Positions 54,507 to 63,109 of a stretch of 64,000 nucleotides of DNA are shown here, one piece after another; the first letter of the stretch is position 1; each line of letters begins with the position of its first letter. The notes under the pieces were generated by a model. The model did not search any database, was not told where the DNA came from, and saw only the letters and a list, made by a program, of their open reading frames with translations. Position numbers and translations under genes: made by a program. Source of the stretch: Peteryoungia desertarenae. Its GTDB lineage: Bacteria; Pseudomonadota; Alphaproteobacteria; Rhizobiales; Rhizobiaceae. The DNA is taken from contig NZ_CP058351.1 of assembly GCF_005860795.2 (NCBI RefSeq), positions 1-64,000 on the forward strand, read 5' to 3'.

Positions 54507-55661
54507 TTACTTGCCGTCTTCTCGCGTCAGGCTTTGTTCCGCAGTCACCGCACGCTGATGGGTGAAACCCTTGATGCCAGGGGCCGTCTCTTCCGCATCA
54601 CGTTCGATCTGCACTTCGCTTGCAACATAATGGATAGCCAGTTTCGCCAGTGAGACGAGCGCATTCAGGTGAATGCGCTCATAGCCATGGGAAGCGTCGA
54701 TACCGAAGGCGATGAGGCCCGTCCGGACATCATGTCCGGCTTCGACGGCAGATGCGGCATCCGAACGATAGTAGCGAAAGACATCCTTCTGGACCGGGAT
54801 GCCGTGCTCGCTGCAGAGTTCAAACAGTTTCTTGCTCAAGTGATAGTCGAACGGTCCGGTCTGATCAGCCATCGCAAGCGTCACGCCAAATTCGGAAGAA
54901 TTCTGGCCAGGTGCCGTCGTGCCGTTATCGATCGCCACAAGGGAGGCAATTTCGGGAACAAGCGCAGCCGATGCGCCGACCCCGACTTCCTCGCCTATGG
55001 TAAAGAGCCAGTAGGTATCCACAGGCGTCTCGACATCGAGCCTGTGCATGGCTTCAAGGGCTGCCAGCATCACGGCAACTCCCGCCTTGTCGTCCAGGTG
55101 ACGGGACACGATATAGCCATTGTCCAGAAATTCCGGCTGGGGATCGACCGCAATGATATCGCCGACATCGATGCCAAGCTGGACCAGATCCTTCTTGTCA
55201 CGCGCCAGTGCATCCACGCGAAGCTCCACATGGGGCCACCCGGTCGGTTGGGTATCAACCTCATCATTATAGACGTGACCCGAGGCTTTCAGCGGCAGGA
55301 TCGTGCCGCGATAAATCCCCTTGCCGGAGAAGATCGACACACGTGCACCTTCGGCAAAGCGTGCCGACCAGTGACCGATCGGCACGATTTCAAGGCGACC
55401 ATTGTCTTTCAGGAGCTTGACCTGGGCGCCAAGCGTGTCGAGATGCGAGACAATACCTCGTGCGGGGCGACGTGACCTGCCAGGACGACGCGCCCGGATG
55501 GCACCACGACGTGTCACGATCACTTCGAGTTCAAGCCGCTCCAGTTCCCGCACGATGAACCGCACGATTTCGTCGGTATATCCGGTTGGACTGGGTATGG
55601 AAAAAAGCGCCTTGAGCTGCGCGACGAGGTAGTCCGGGTCGATGGAAATCCTGGTATGCAT
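54507..55661 (-). CDS. M42-family metallopeptidase, NAGGN-associated type
   Basis: This 384-residue peptidase has the dinuclear metal motifs GIVSHLDTLG (His and Asp near 70), DDKAG near 190 and GEEVG near 232. The family found in N-acetylglutaminylglutamine amide (NAGGN) osmolyte clusters looks like this along its length. None of the usual NAGGN synthesis genes lies beside it in this window. The ATG at 55661 removes an unlikely 22-residue extension. It is transcribed alone, so regulation is unclear. Confidence 0.82.
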   Translation of the reverse strand: MHTRISIDPDYLVAQLKALFSIPSPTGYTDEIVRFIVRELERLELEVIVTRRGAIRARRPGRSRRPARGIVSHLDTLGAQVKLLKDNGRLEIVPIGHWSARFAEGARVSIFSGKGIYRGTILPLKASGHVYNDEVDTQPTGWPHVELRVDALARDKKDLVQLGIDVGDIIAVDPQPEFLDNGYIVSRHLDDKAGVAVMLAALEAMHRLDVETPVDTYWLFTIGEEVGVGASAALVPEIASLVAIDNGTTAPGQNSSEFGVTLAMADQTGPFDYHLSKKLFELCSEHGIPVQKDVFRYYRSDAASAVEAGHDVRTGLIAFGIDASHGYERIHLNALVSLAKLAIHYVASEVQIERDAEETAPGIKGFTHQRAVTAEQSLTREDGK

Positions 55662-55796
55662 CGTGGTTTTGTCGCAACCAATGCCCGAACCGTCAACCCC
55701 GAAGCCCATTTCGTTTGCGCGGCCCAAACAAGACTGAGCCGCGGATTGACCGAACCGAGCCGGTCAAGGATCCCCGAATGTAATGTTTATACTCTC

Positions 55797-55831
55797 TGAA
55801 AATCGCCAGGCCGCCCTTTCAGGCGGCCTGG
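55797..55831 (-). terminator. Terminator of the TAXI-TRAP operon
   Basis: A perfect 10-base stem (CCAGGCCGCC at 55806-55815, GGCGGCCTGG at 55822-55831) has a 6-base loop. On the minus strand it is followed by CGATTTTCAG. It begins 24 bases after the permease stop. The T-run is only four bases, so termination may be partial. Confidence 0.7.
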
Positions 55832-55854
55832 TCGCTTTCGATATGGTCTGGCCC

Positions 55855-58017
55855 TCAGTCCAGACCCTTTGCAACTGCGCCCGGCTTCACCAGCCGCTTC
55901 TGGATTGCCCAGACGAGGACAGCCGTTCCGACCCCGATGGCATCTGTCAGATAACCAGAATCGATCATGGCGATGGCAGCAAGGACCAGGAGGCCCCGCA
56001 GAACCAGGTTCAAGTTTCCAAAGAACCAGCCCTGCACGGCTGATGACAGGAGATAGACCCCAAGAAGCGCGCCCAGGACAACATGGATGATATCGAGTGC
56101 GTTGCCCTGCATCAGGAGTTCTGGTGATGAGAAGAACATGAAGGGCACGATGAAGGCTGCCATGCCCATCTTGAAGCTCTCGACACTGGTCTTCATCGGG
56201 TCCGACTGGGCGATCGCCGCCCCCGCATAGGCTGCCAGGGCAACCGGCGGCGTGATGGCTGACATCACTGCAAAATAGAAGATGAAGAAATGCGCCGTCA
56301 GCGGCTCAATCCCCATGGAAATCAAACCGGGCGCAATCACACTGGCAGCAACCGCATAGGCAGCCGTTGTCGGCATCCCCATGCCAAGGATGATTGAAAC
56401 CACCATGGCAAAGAAGAGGGCAACGATCTGAACGTTTTCCGCCAATCCGAGCAGAAGAGACGAAAAGCGCGTTCCAAGACCCGTCAGGGCGATGACGCCA
56501 ACAATGATACCGGCCGCTGCACAGACTGCGACGAGCTGCAAGGTCATCTTGGTCGAGATCTCAAGGGCGAAGAGAACTTCCTTGACGCCCATCTTGTAAG
56601 GCGTCAGCCACGAGACGACGGCCGCCGCACCCATTGCGAGGGTACCGGCGCGAATGACCGAATAGCCCATGAAAAGTGCACCGATCAGAATGAAGATCGG
56701 AATGAACAGGAAGACCTGGCGCGCCAATCGGCTGAACTTCGGCAGCTCCTCCCGCGGCAGGCCTTTCATATCGTATTTCTGTGCGGCGAGATCGACGTTG
56801 AAATAGACAGAGGCGAAGTAAAGAAGCGCCGGAATGATGGCCGCGATCACAATCTCCGAATAGGCGATCCCCGTGATTTCGGACATGATGAAGGCGCCTG
56901 CTCCCATAATTGGCGGCAGGATCTGGCCACCTGATGACGCTGCAGCTTCAACGGCCGCTGCAGTCTGCGGCTTGTAGCCCACCCGCTTCATGAGCGGGAT
57001 GGTCAGAGACCCGGTCGCGACGACATTCCCTGCTGACGTTCCGTTGATCATGCCCATCAACCCGGAGCCGAAAACAGCCACCTTTGCTGGTCCTCCGCGC
57101 CGGTCCCCTGCCGCGGCGAAGGCAAAGTTGACGAAGTATTCGCCTACGCGACTGGCCTGCAGGAAGGCGGCAAAGGCAACAAAGAGGATGATGTAGGTCG
57201 ATGAAATTGCGGTCGTCGGACCAAGAATGCCCTGATCGGTGAAGATATAGGTGAAGAAGCGGGTGAGGCTGTATCCGCGATGGTACAGAATACCTGGAAG
57301 CCAGGGGCCTACAAAGCTGTAGATGACGAAGATCGAGGCAATGATGACCAGCGCCATGCCGGCCATACGCCTCGTGAGCTCAAGGATCAGGACAACACCG
57401 ATCAGCGCTGCCCACATATCAGCTTCCTTGGCGAGCGCGGTGCCGGCGCGCAAACGCAGGAATGGCGCATGGTAAATGATGTAGAGGGTAGCGGCGATGG
57501 CCGCCAGAGCAAGCGCGATATCGGCAAGGTCCAGATGGGCACGCCGGGCATCGGGCATGAACCAGCCGATCAGCATGACCCAGACCGTGCCCAGCATCAG
57601 TGGAACGCCGAATGTCCAGCGCCATGCTGTTAGGGTGGCGGCTTGATCGACACCGGTTCCCAGGCCAAGCCAGGGCAGGAGAACCTGAACCAAGGCAATG
57701 ATGATCAAACCAAGGCCTGGAAGGATCAGAAGGTCGCGACCGCGTCTATTCTGTCCTTCCACTTCATTGAAGGTCAGGGAGGAAAAAAGCAGGAACCCGA
57801 TCGCCAGACCACCACCCACATGGATCAGGCGATAGGTCCAAGTTTCGAGTGGATAGAGGTTCATGACGCCGATGTGGAAGGCGGTGTAAAGAATGCAAAG
57901 CGCAGCCACCACCAACCCAACCTTACCGACGGGCTTCCGCTGATTGGCAGAAAAAATTTCATTGTCGACACCGGCCGCGATCGCTTGATCGGGCTCGGTT
58001 TGTGATGGAACTGTCAT
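55855..58017 (-). CDS. TRAP transporter fused permease (TAXI/DctQM type)
   Basis: In this 720-residue permease the small and large TRAP permeases form one chain. About five or six spans in the first 230 residues are followed by the DctM-like part with GLMGMINGTSAGNVVATGSLTIP (near 350) and SSGGQILPPIMGAGAFIM. This is the standard form of TAXI systems. The ATG at 58017 has GGGAGGG upstream, and the TAXI binding-protein gene precedes it. Known ligands of such systems include glutamate and other organic acids. Confidence 0.9.
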   Translation of the reverse strand: MTVPSQTEPDQAIAAGVDNEIFSANQRKPVGKVGLVVAALCILYTAFHIGVMNLYPLETWTYRLIHVGGGLAIGFLLFSSLTFNEVEGQNRRGRDLLILPGLGLIIIALVQVLLPWLGLGTGVDQAATLTAWRWTFGVPLMLGTVWVMLIGWFMPDARRAHLDLADIALALAAIAATLYIIYHAPFLRLRAGTALAKEADMWAALIGVVLILELTRRMAGMALVIIASIFVIYSFVGPWLPGILYHRGYSLTRFFTYIFTDQGILGPTTAISSTYIILFVAFAAFLQASRVGEYFVNFAFAAAGDRRGGPAKVAVFGSGLMGMINGTSAGNVVATGSLTIPLMKRVGYKPQTAAAVEAAASSGGQILPPIMGAGAFIMSEITGIAYSEIVIAAIIPALLYFASVYFNVDLAAQKYDMKGLPREELPKFSRLARQVFLFIPIFILIGALFMGYSVIRAGTLAMGAAAVVSWLTPYKMGVKEVLFALEISTKMTLQLVAVCAAAGIIVGVIALTGLGTRFSSLLLGLAENVQIVALFFAMVVSIILGMGMPTTAAYAVAASVIAPGLISMGIEPLTAHFFIFYFAVMSAITPPVALAAYAGAAIAQSDPMKTSVESFKMGMAAFIVPFMFFSSPELLMQGNALDIIHVVLGALLGVYLLSSAVQGWFFGNLNLVLRGLLVLAAIAMIDSGYLTDAIGVGTAVLVWAIQKRLVKPGAVAKGLD

Positions 58018-58049
58018 TCGTCCCTCCCCGGAGTCAGCGTTGCAAAAAT

Positions 58050-58074
58050 GGGCGCCCCGCAAACCGGAGCGCCC
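58050..58074 (-). other. Intercistronic hairpin after the TAXI binding-protein gene
   Basis: A 9-base stem (58050-58058 with 58066-58074, one G.U pair) with a 7-base loop lies 24 bases past the binding-protein stop. On the minus strand it is followed by ATTTTTG, so it looks like a weak terminator before the permease gene. Confidence 0.65.
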
Positions 58075-58098
58075 AAAATTCATGCTAAATGGGCATGA

Positions 58099-59067
58099 TT
58101 ACTTGAGGTTGTCGGGAATGGTAATGCCCTTTTCCTCATAATACTTCACGGCACCGGGATGGAAAGTCATGAAGGTGTTCTTGTCCCAGTTGGAGGCCAG
58201 GGTCTCGGCGGCAGTCGCGTGGATCTGCAGCATGCGTTCATTGTTTTCGAGAGCAAGCTTGGTGATCTCGTAAGCGAGGCTGTCGGGCATGTCCTTGTGC
58301 GCGATGGCGAAATTCCACAGGGCAACCGTGTTCTGGTCATAATCATGACCGGCATAGGTGCCCGACGGAATGACGAAAGGAGCCATGGCGGGGAAGGCTT
58401 CCAGAACCTTGGCCTGTTCCTCCGGCGTGAAGCCGAACATGACAACGTCCTGCTGCGCTGCCAGTTCTGCGAATGCCGAAATCGGCACACCAGCTGCGAA
58501 GGCGAAAGCATCAATGAGGCCATCGGAAAGCTGGCCTGCGGCATCAGCGGCACCGGAATTCGAGATGGTGGCTTCAACGCCGAGAGCGGAAATGAATTGC
58601 GGCCAGTAGGTACCGGGTGTGCCACCGGCAGGACCGACCGAAACGCGCTTGCCAGCAAGGTCGGATACGGAGGTGATGCCCGATGACTTCAGCGCAACAA
58701 CCTGGAAAGGTGTCTGATACATCGGGAACAGTGCGCGGATGTCCTTGTGCTCCAGACCAGGCGCAAGTTCGGACTTGCCGTTCCAGGCGTCAAAGGCCGG
58801 ACCCATGGTCACAAGGCCCATGAGGTGGTCACCGGTCTGCACCAAAGTCACGTTCTGGACCGGGCCACCGGTCACTTCGCCGGTCGCGTTCACGCCGAGT
58901 GCTTCGGAAATGTAACCGGCAAGGCCATTGCCGTAAACAAAGTAGGTTCCGCCCTGAGAGGCAGTACCGATGGTGATTTCACTTGGCCAGCCGGTCTTGT
59001 CCTGCGCGACGGCACCGGTTGCGACGACTGCCGCGAAAGCGGCGGCTGTGAGGGTCTTGATGAACAT
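58099..59067 (-). CDS. TAXI-family TRAP transporter binding protein
   Basis: This 322-residue exported receptor has a signal peptide (MFIKTLTAAAFAAVVATGAVAQ). The TAXI hallmark ITIGTASQGGTYFVYGNGLA lies near residue 31, with conserved AGKRVSVGPAGGTPG near 140. GGAGGAAAC precedes the ATG at 59067. With the fused permease it forms a complete TAXI-TRAP importer. The DctB/DctD pair 2.7 kb to the right could be its regulators, now separated by an insertion. Confidence 0.9.
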   Translation of the reverse strand: MFIKTLTAAAFAAVVATGAVAQDKTGWPSEITIGTASQGGTYFVYGNGLAGYISEALGVNATGEVTGGPVQNVTLVQTGDHLMGLVTMGPAFDAWNGKSELAPGLEHKDIRALFPMYQTPFQVVALKSSGITSVSDLAGKRVSVGPAGGTPGTYWPQFISALGVEATISNSGAADAAGQLSDGLIDAFAFAAGVPISAFAELAAQQDVVMFGFTPEEQAKVLEAFPAMAPFVIPSGTYAGHDYDQNTVALWNFAIAHKDMPDSLAYEITKLALENNERMLQIHATAAETLASNWDKNTFMTFHPGAVKYYEEKGITIPDNLK

Positions 59068-59613
59068 GTTTCCTCCGGGATTACGGCGAGAACCTCCTGT
59101 TCCCGCATGCCGCGGAATAAAATTGGCTTTGATCGTCACTCTCAATCGGTGTTTGACGTTTCAAGACCAACGACAGGCGGCCAATCGACCAAGATGTGTG
59201 GATATCGTAACATTGCGCCGGAGTCATGGGGGGAAAAGGTGCTCTGCTGTTGTCCTGGCATCATCCCCCGCCACGACATTCCCGCCAGCCACCATCGCGA
59301 ACCGCGCGCCGCCGCCATGAGTATGTGGGCGGAAATCGCTCGGATGTAATCGGCAAGCCAAGCAGAAAGGCACCCCGTCGCCTAACGGACGGTAAGGTTA
59401 CAGTGCCGCGATGATGCAGAAGAGGCTCTGGAGGCCGACGCCACGCCCCGGGGGGAAAGAAGAGCCGTCGAAGCCTGGCGATGCCGACATTCGTATCGAT
59501 CTGACGAGGATCGGCGGCCAGAAGTGATGTCATTCAAGATCGGACGTTTGTTGGATTAGGAACGGACGGAATCTTACTTTAAATTGGACGCTAATTGAGT
59601 TAAGAATGGCCGT
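59068..59613. other. Stretch without an intact gene, containing an IS6 remnant
   Basis: These 546 bases hold the TAXI promoter region (to about 59260), the IS6-family remnant at 59263-59407 and about 200 bases of unassigned DNA before the ATPase gene. The last 70 bases before that gene are AT-rich, unlike the surroundings, and probably carry its promoter. Open frames here lack ribosome sites. Confidence 0.6.
59263..59407 (+). mobile_element. Remnant of an IS6-family element (right end only)
   Basis: These 145 bases align without gaps to 61534-61678 of the full element nearby, at roughly 90% identity by eye. They encode the last 28 transposase residues (ending MWAEIARM) and the terminal sequence TTACAGTGCC. 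Everything upstream of the remnant is gone. It has the same orientation as the full copy. Confidence 0.85.
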
Positions 59614-60867
59614 ATGACTGATCACTACAATTTGAAGCCCCTAGTCGATCGTAAAGCGTTACCTCTCGTGGAGGCAGCTCTAGCCGACACCCGTGTTGTT
59701 TTGATATCTGGGCCGCGGCAGGCGGGCAAGACGACGCTCGCGCGCATGTTCTCAAACAGGGATCGGCCATACATCACATTGGATGATGCAGGTACGCTGA
59801 ACGCCGCGAAGACCGACCCGACCGGGTTTATCCGCGGGATCAGGCGCGGGGTTATCGACGAGGTCCAACGAGCCCCCGATCTGATGCTTGCGATCAAGGC
59901 AAGCGTGGATGACGATCAGGAGCCGGGACGCTTTCTGCTAACGGGCTCAGCTAATCTCGCGACCATTCCGGCTATTGCCGACTCGCTCGCTGGACGGATG
60001 GCCGTCATTCCGCTTCTTCCCTTTGCACAGGCTGAAATCCGATCGAGTCCGGGCCTCATGCTCGACCGGCTGTTCGCGGGGGAAGAACCATTAGTTGATG
60101 GCGAGGTTGTTCTCGGCAAGGAATTGATGAGCTTGGTATTGGCCGGCGGCTATCCTGAAGCCTTGAGGCGAACCACCTCTGCCCGGCGTGTCTCGTGGCT
60201 CGAAGACTATGTCGGTCTGATTCTGGATCGCGACGTGCGCGACATTGCCAACATCGATCAGCTCGATCGTTTGCCGCGCCTCCTGAACATCCTTGCGGAA
60301 CATGCCGGCCAATTGATCAACAATAGCAGCTTTGGTTCGGCGCTGGGTTTGTCCGGGGTTACCGCGCAAAAATACATAGCGATCCTGGAGCGGCTGTTCC
60401 TGATCAAAACCCTGGTCCCGTGGTCGAACAATCGGCTCAGCCGGCTTGTCAAAACACCAAAACTCCATTTCATCGACACAGGACTTATGGCGGCTTTGCG
60501 CGAGGACGAAATGGCCAGGCTGTCGGATGACAAAACGCGTTTTGGCGCACTACTGGAGAGTTTCGTTGTCTCCGAACTGATGAAACTTGCATCCTGGTCC
60601 GAGCGACGCGTCTCGTTTTCGCACTATAGAACCAAGGATCTGGATGAGGTCGATGTCGTGATTGAGGACCGGCGTGGGCGGATCATCGGTATCGAGGTGA
60701 AAGCGTCTGCGACCGTCAGATCGGATGATTTTCGCGGGTTACGCCAGTTGCAGGCAGCGGTCGGCGAACGTTTTGTACGTGGTCTCGTCCTGCATGATCA
60801 TGACCGCATCACGCCGTTTGCCGAACGTCTCCAGGCAGCACCCCTCTCAATCTTGTGGTCGATGTGA
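59614..60867 (+). CDS. AAA ATPase with DUF4143 domain
   Basis: In this 417-residue protein, Walker A is GPRQAGKTT near residues 33-41 and Walker B is VIDEVQRAP near 80. Sensor-like LLTGSANL follows, and then the DUF4143 domain (about 190-400) with a nuclease-like IGIEVKAS motif near 360. Proteins of this group are common, scattered and of unknown role; some resemble transposon- or defence-linked ATPases. It lies between two IS6 copies in the same orientation, and its stop is two bases before the right one, so it looks acquired. Confidence 0.85.
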   Translation: MTDHYNLKPLVDRKALPLVEAALADTRVVLISGPRQAGKTTLARMFSNRDRPYITLDDAGTLNAAKTDPTGFIRGIRRGVIDEVQRAPDLMLAIKASVDDDQEPGRFLLTGSANLATIPAIADSLAGRMAVIPLLPFAQAEIRSSPGLMLDRLFAGEEPLVDGEVVLGKELMSLVLAGGYPEALRRTTSARRVSWLEDYVGLILDRDVRDIANIDQLDRLPRLLNILAEHAGQLINNSSFGSALGLSGVTAQKYIAILERLFLIKTLVPWSNNRLSRLVKTPKLHFIDTGLMAALREDEMARLSDDKTRFGALLESFVVSELMKLASWSERRVSFSHYRTKDLDEVDVVIEDRRGRIIGIEVKASATVRSDDFRGLRQLQAAVGERFVRGLVLHDHDRITPFAERLQAAPLSILWSM

Positions 60868-60869
60868 AG

Positions 60870-61678
60870 GGCATCGTCAACGTAACGAAGCGTGGACTTC
60901 AATATGGGATACTCGGCCATGACTGACCGAGATCCACTTTACCGTCGCCATCGTTTTCCCGCCGAGATCATCGCCCATGCTGTGTGGCTGTGTTTCCGGT
61001 TTCCGCTCAGCCTGCGGATGGTCGAGGACATGCCGGCGGCGCGCGCAATCATCGTTTCCTATCAAACGATCCGGGTGTGGGCAGAAAAATTCGGCCGCAT
61101 CTTTGCCAACCAGATCCCTCAACGTTCGCGCGGCCAGCTCGGCGATAAGTGGCATCTTGACGAGGTCGTCATGTCGATCCGAGGCGAGAAGCATTGGCTG
61201 TGGCGCGCTGTCGATCAGGACGGATTTGTGCTGGAGGTGCTGGTACAAAGCCGCCGCAACGCCAAGGCAGCCAGACGCCTGATGCGCAAGCTCGTGAAGG
61301 GCCAGGGCCGAGCGCCACGCGTGATGGTTACCGACAAGCTCCGATCCCATGACACCGCGAAACGAGAGATCATTCCCGGCGTCGAGCATCGATCCCACAA
61401 GGGCCTCAACAACCGGGCGGAGAACTCCCATCAGCCAACACGACGACGAGAGCGGATCATGAAGCGCTTTAAGTCACGGCGACATCTTCAGCGCTTCGTC
61501 TCCATTCACGATCCGGTTGCCAATCTCTTCCACATCCCCCGCCACGACATTTCCGCCAGCCATCATCGCGAACTGCGCGCCGCTGCCATGACTATGTGGG
61601 CGGAAATCGCTCGGATGTAATCTGCAAGCCGAGCAGAAAGGCACCCCATCGCATAACGGACGTTAAGGTTACAGTGCC
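60870..61678 (+). mobile_element. Complete IS6-family insertion sequence
   Basis: The element spans 809 bases, the usual IS6 size, with one transposase gene. The left end starts GGCATCGT and the right end reads CAGTGCC, the complement of GGCACTG; the first 18 bases of the two ends match at 13 positions. The 8 bases outside each end (60862-60869 and 61679-61686) differ, so there is no target duplication. This suggests recombination or a cointegrate history rather than a simple insertion. Confidence 0.75.
60919..61620 (+). CDS. IS6-family DDE transposase
   Basis: This 233-residue transposase has a helix-turn-helix-like N-terminus (FPAEIIAHAVWLCFRF and SYQTIRVW), followed by the catalytic triad: Asp in WHLDEVVMSI near 78, Asp in MVTDKLRSH near 139, and Glu in NRAENSHQPTRRRER near 173. 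It is full length and uninterrupted, so the element could be active. I start it at the ATG at 60919; a GTG at 60892 would add nine residues. Confidence 0.9.
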   Translation: MTDRDPLYRRHRFPAEIIAHAVWLCFRFPLSLRMVEDMPAARAIIVSYQTIRVWAEKFGRIFANQIPQRSRGQLGDKWHLDEVVMSIRGEKHWLWRAVDQDGFVLEVLVQSRRNAKAARRLMRKLVKGQGRAPRVMVTDKLRSHDTAKREIIPGVEHRSHKGLNNRAENSHQPTRRRERIMKRFKSRRHLQRFVSIHDPVANLFHIPRHDISASHHRELRAAAMTMWAEIARM

Positions 61679-61723
61679 GTGCACGTCCGCCATCAGGAAG
61701 GGAAAGACCGCAGATCAGCTGCC

Positions 61724-61754
61724 AAAAGGCGAAGGCTTTCGGCGTAGCCTTGCC
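61724..61754 (-). terminator. Probable terminator of the dctD-dctB operon
   Basis: A stem of AAGGCT/AGCCTT (61732-61737, 61746-61751) is extended by GGC/GCC across a one-base bulge. It begins six bases past the dctD stop on the minus strand and is followed by TTTT. Confidence 0.6.
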
Positions 61755-61759
61755 GGCTT

Positions 61760-63109
61760 TCATTCCCCTTCACGAAGGGTGCTGGCACCGAACTGGGCCT
61801 TGTCGAGCCCGTATTTTTGCATCTTCTCCCAAAGCGTCTTGCGCGAAAGACCCAGGGACTCGTAGACAGGTTTCAAATTGCCGCGATGGACAGCAAGAGC
61901 CGCCTCGATTTCCCGTCGTTCGAATTCGGCAACCCGTTCGGCCAGGCGACCGGGACCAGCGTCGGATACCAGTCCCTCACCAAGTCCAAGAGCAAAGCGG
62001 TCGGCCGCATTGCGCAATTCTCGGACATTTCCCGGCCAGTCTCTCGCCGTCAGCTGAGCAATGACCGATGGCGGGACTTCGGGCGGTTCGACCCTGTGCC
62101 GACTGGCGGCTTCGGCAAGAAGGCGGAGAAAGAGAAGCGGAATGTCTTCTCGCCGAGCTGAGAGCGATGGAAGGTGAAGCGTGACCACGTTCAAGCGGTA
62201 GAGAAGGTCCGGGCGAAACCGTCCTGCCTGAACCTCTGCTTCCAGCGGCACGCGCGCCGTTGCCATGAAGCGCACGTCGAGGGGGATTGCCTCGTTGGAC
62301 CCGAGCCGCGTAACCGTACGCTGCTCGATGACACGCACGAGTTTGCCCTGCAGATCCAGTGGAATGGAGGCAATATCGTCCAGAAGAATAGTGCCGCCGC
62401 GCGCGTGCTCGAACTTGCCATAGCGAGGTCTCAGCGCTCCCGCAAAGGCACCAGCCTCATGGCCAAACAGTTCGCTTTCGATGAGAGCGGCAGGCAAGGC
62501 CGCGCAATCAATCGTGACGAGGGGGCGCTGGGCACGGGACGAGAGATCATGCAGGGCACGGGCGACAACCTCCTTGCCGGCACCTGTCTCACCTTCGATC
62601 AGGACGTCAGCCTCGCTTGGGCCAATGGTCCTTATCCTTCGACGCAGATCGATCATCGCATTCGAACGCCCGATCAGGCGTTGTTCCAGATCATCCACCT
62701 GACCTGCTGCTGCCTTGAGAACACGGTTTTCCAGAACCAGGCGGCGGAAATCGGCTGCTCGAGCAACGATTTCCGACAGCTGACTTGCGGCAAATGGCTT
62801 TTCGACAAAGTCGTGAGCGCCTTCGCGCATCGCGCGAACGGCGAGCTGGACGTCGCCGTGGCCTGTAATCAGGATCACCGGCACATCGCGGTCAATCTCA
62901 TGGACCCGATTCATCAGGGTAAGCCCGTCCATCCCAGGCATCCGGATATCGGTCACCACTATGCCGGGAAAGCCAAAACTGACCATTTCCAGCACGCGCT
63001 CGGCTGCCGCAAATTCCTGCACCTGGAATCCGGCAAGATCAAGCGCCTGGGCGGTGGCGGCCCGAACGTCGGGTTCGTCATCAACGAGAAGAACGCGCAA
63101 AGGACTCAT
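61760..63109 (-). CDS. dctD: DctD-like sigma-54-dependent response regulator with altered AAA motifs
   Basis: In this 449-residue regulator, the receiver domain 1-118 has phospho-acceptor Asp54 (VVTDIRMPGMDG) and Lys104. The AAA domain at about 145-375 has Walker A GETGAGKE at 173-180. The C-terminal Fis-type helix-turn-helix is near 405-433 (NLKPVYESLGLSRKTLW). Two key motifs differ from the standard: the sigma-54 contact loop reads GAFAGA (220-225) rather than GAFTGA, and Walker B ends Asp-Asp (244-245) rather than Asp-Glu. It overlaps the kinase gene by four bases. Confidence 0.88.
   Translation of the reverse strand: MSPLRVLLVDDEPDVRAATAQALDLAGFQVQEFAAAERVLEMVSFGFPGIVVTDIRMPGMDGLTLMNRVHEIDRDVPVILITGHGDVQLAVRAMREGAHDFVEKPFAASQLSEIVARAADFRRLVLENRVLKAAAGQVDDLEQRLIGRSNAMIDLRRRIRTIGPSEADVLIEGETGAGKEVVARALHDLSSRAQRPLVTIDCAALPAALIESELFGHEAGAFAGALRPRYGKFEHARGGTILLDDIASIPLDLQGKLVRVIEQRTVTRLGSNEAIPLDVRFMATARVPLEAEVQAGRFRPDLLYRLNVVTLHLPSLSARREDIPLLFLRLLAEAASRHRVEPPEVPPSVIAQLTARDWPGNVRELRNAADRFALGLGEGLVSDAGPGRLAERVAEFERREIEAALAVHRGNLKPVYESLGLSRKTLWEKMQKYGLDKAQFGASTLREGE

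Noticed and set aside
59068..59262. A sigma-54 (-24/-12) promoter before the TAXI binding-protein gene
   Set aside because: I looked for TGGCAC-N5-TTGC on the minus strand and found only partial matches with wrong spacing.
59258..59533. A small gene in the IS6 remnant region
   Set aside because: The plus frame is only the transposase tail, and the minus frame is its Arg/Pro-rich shadow.
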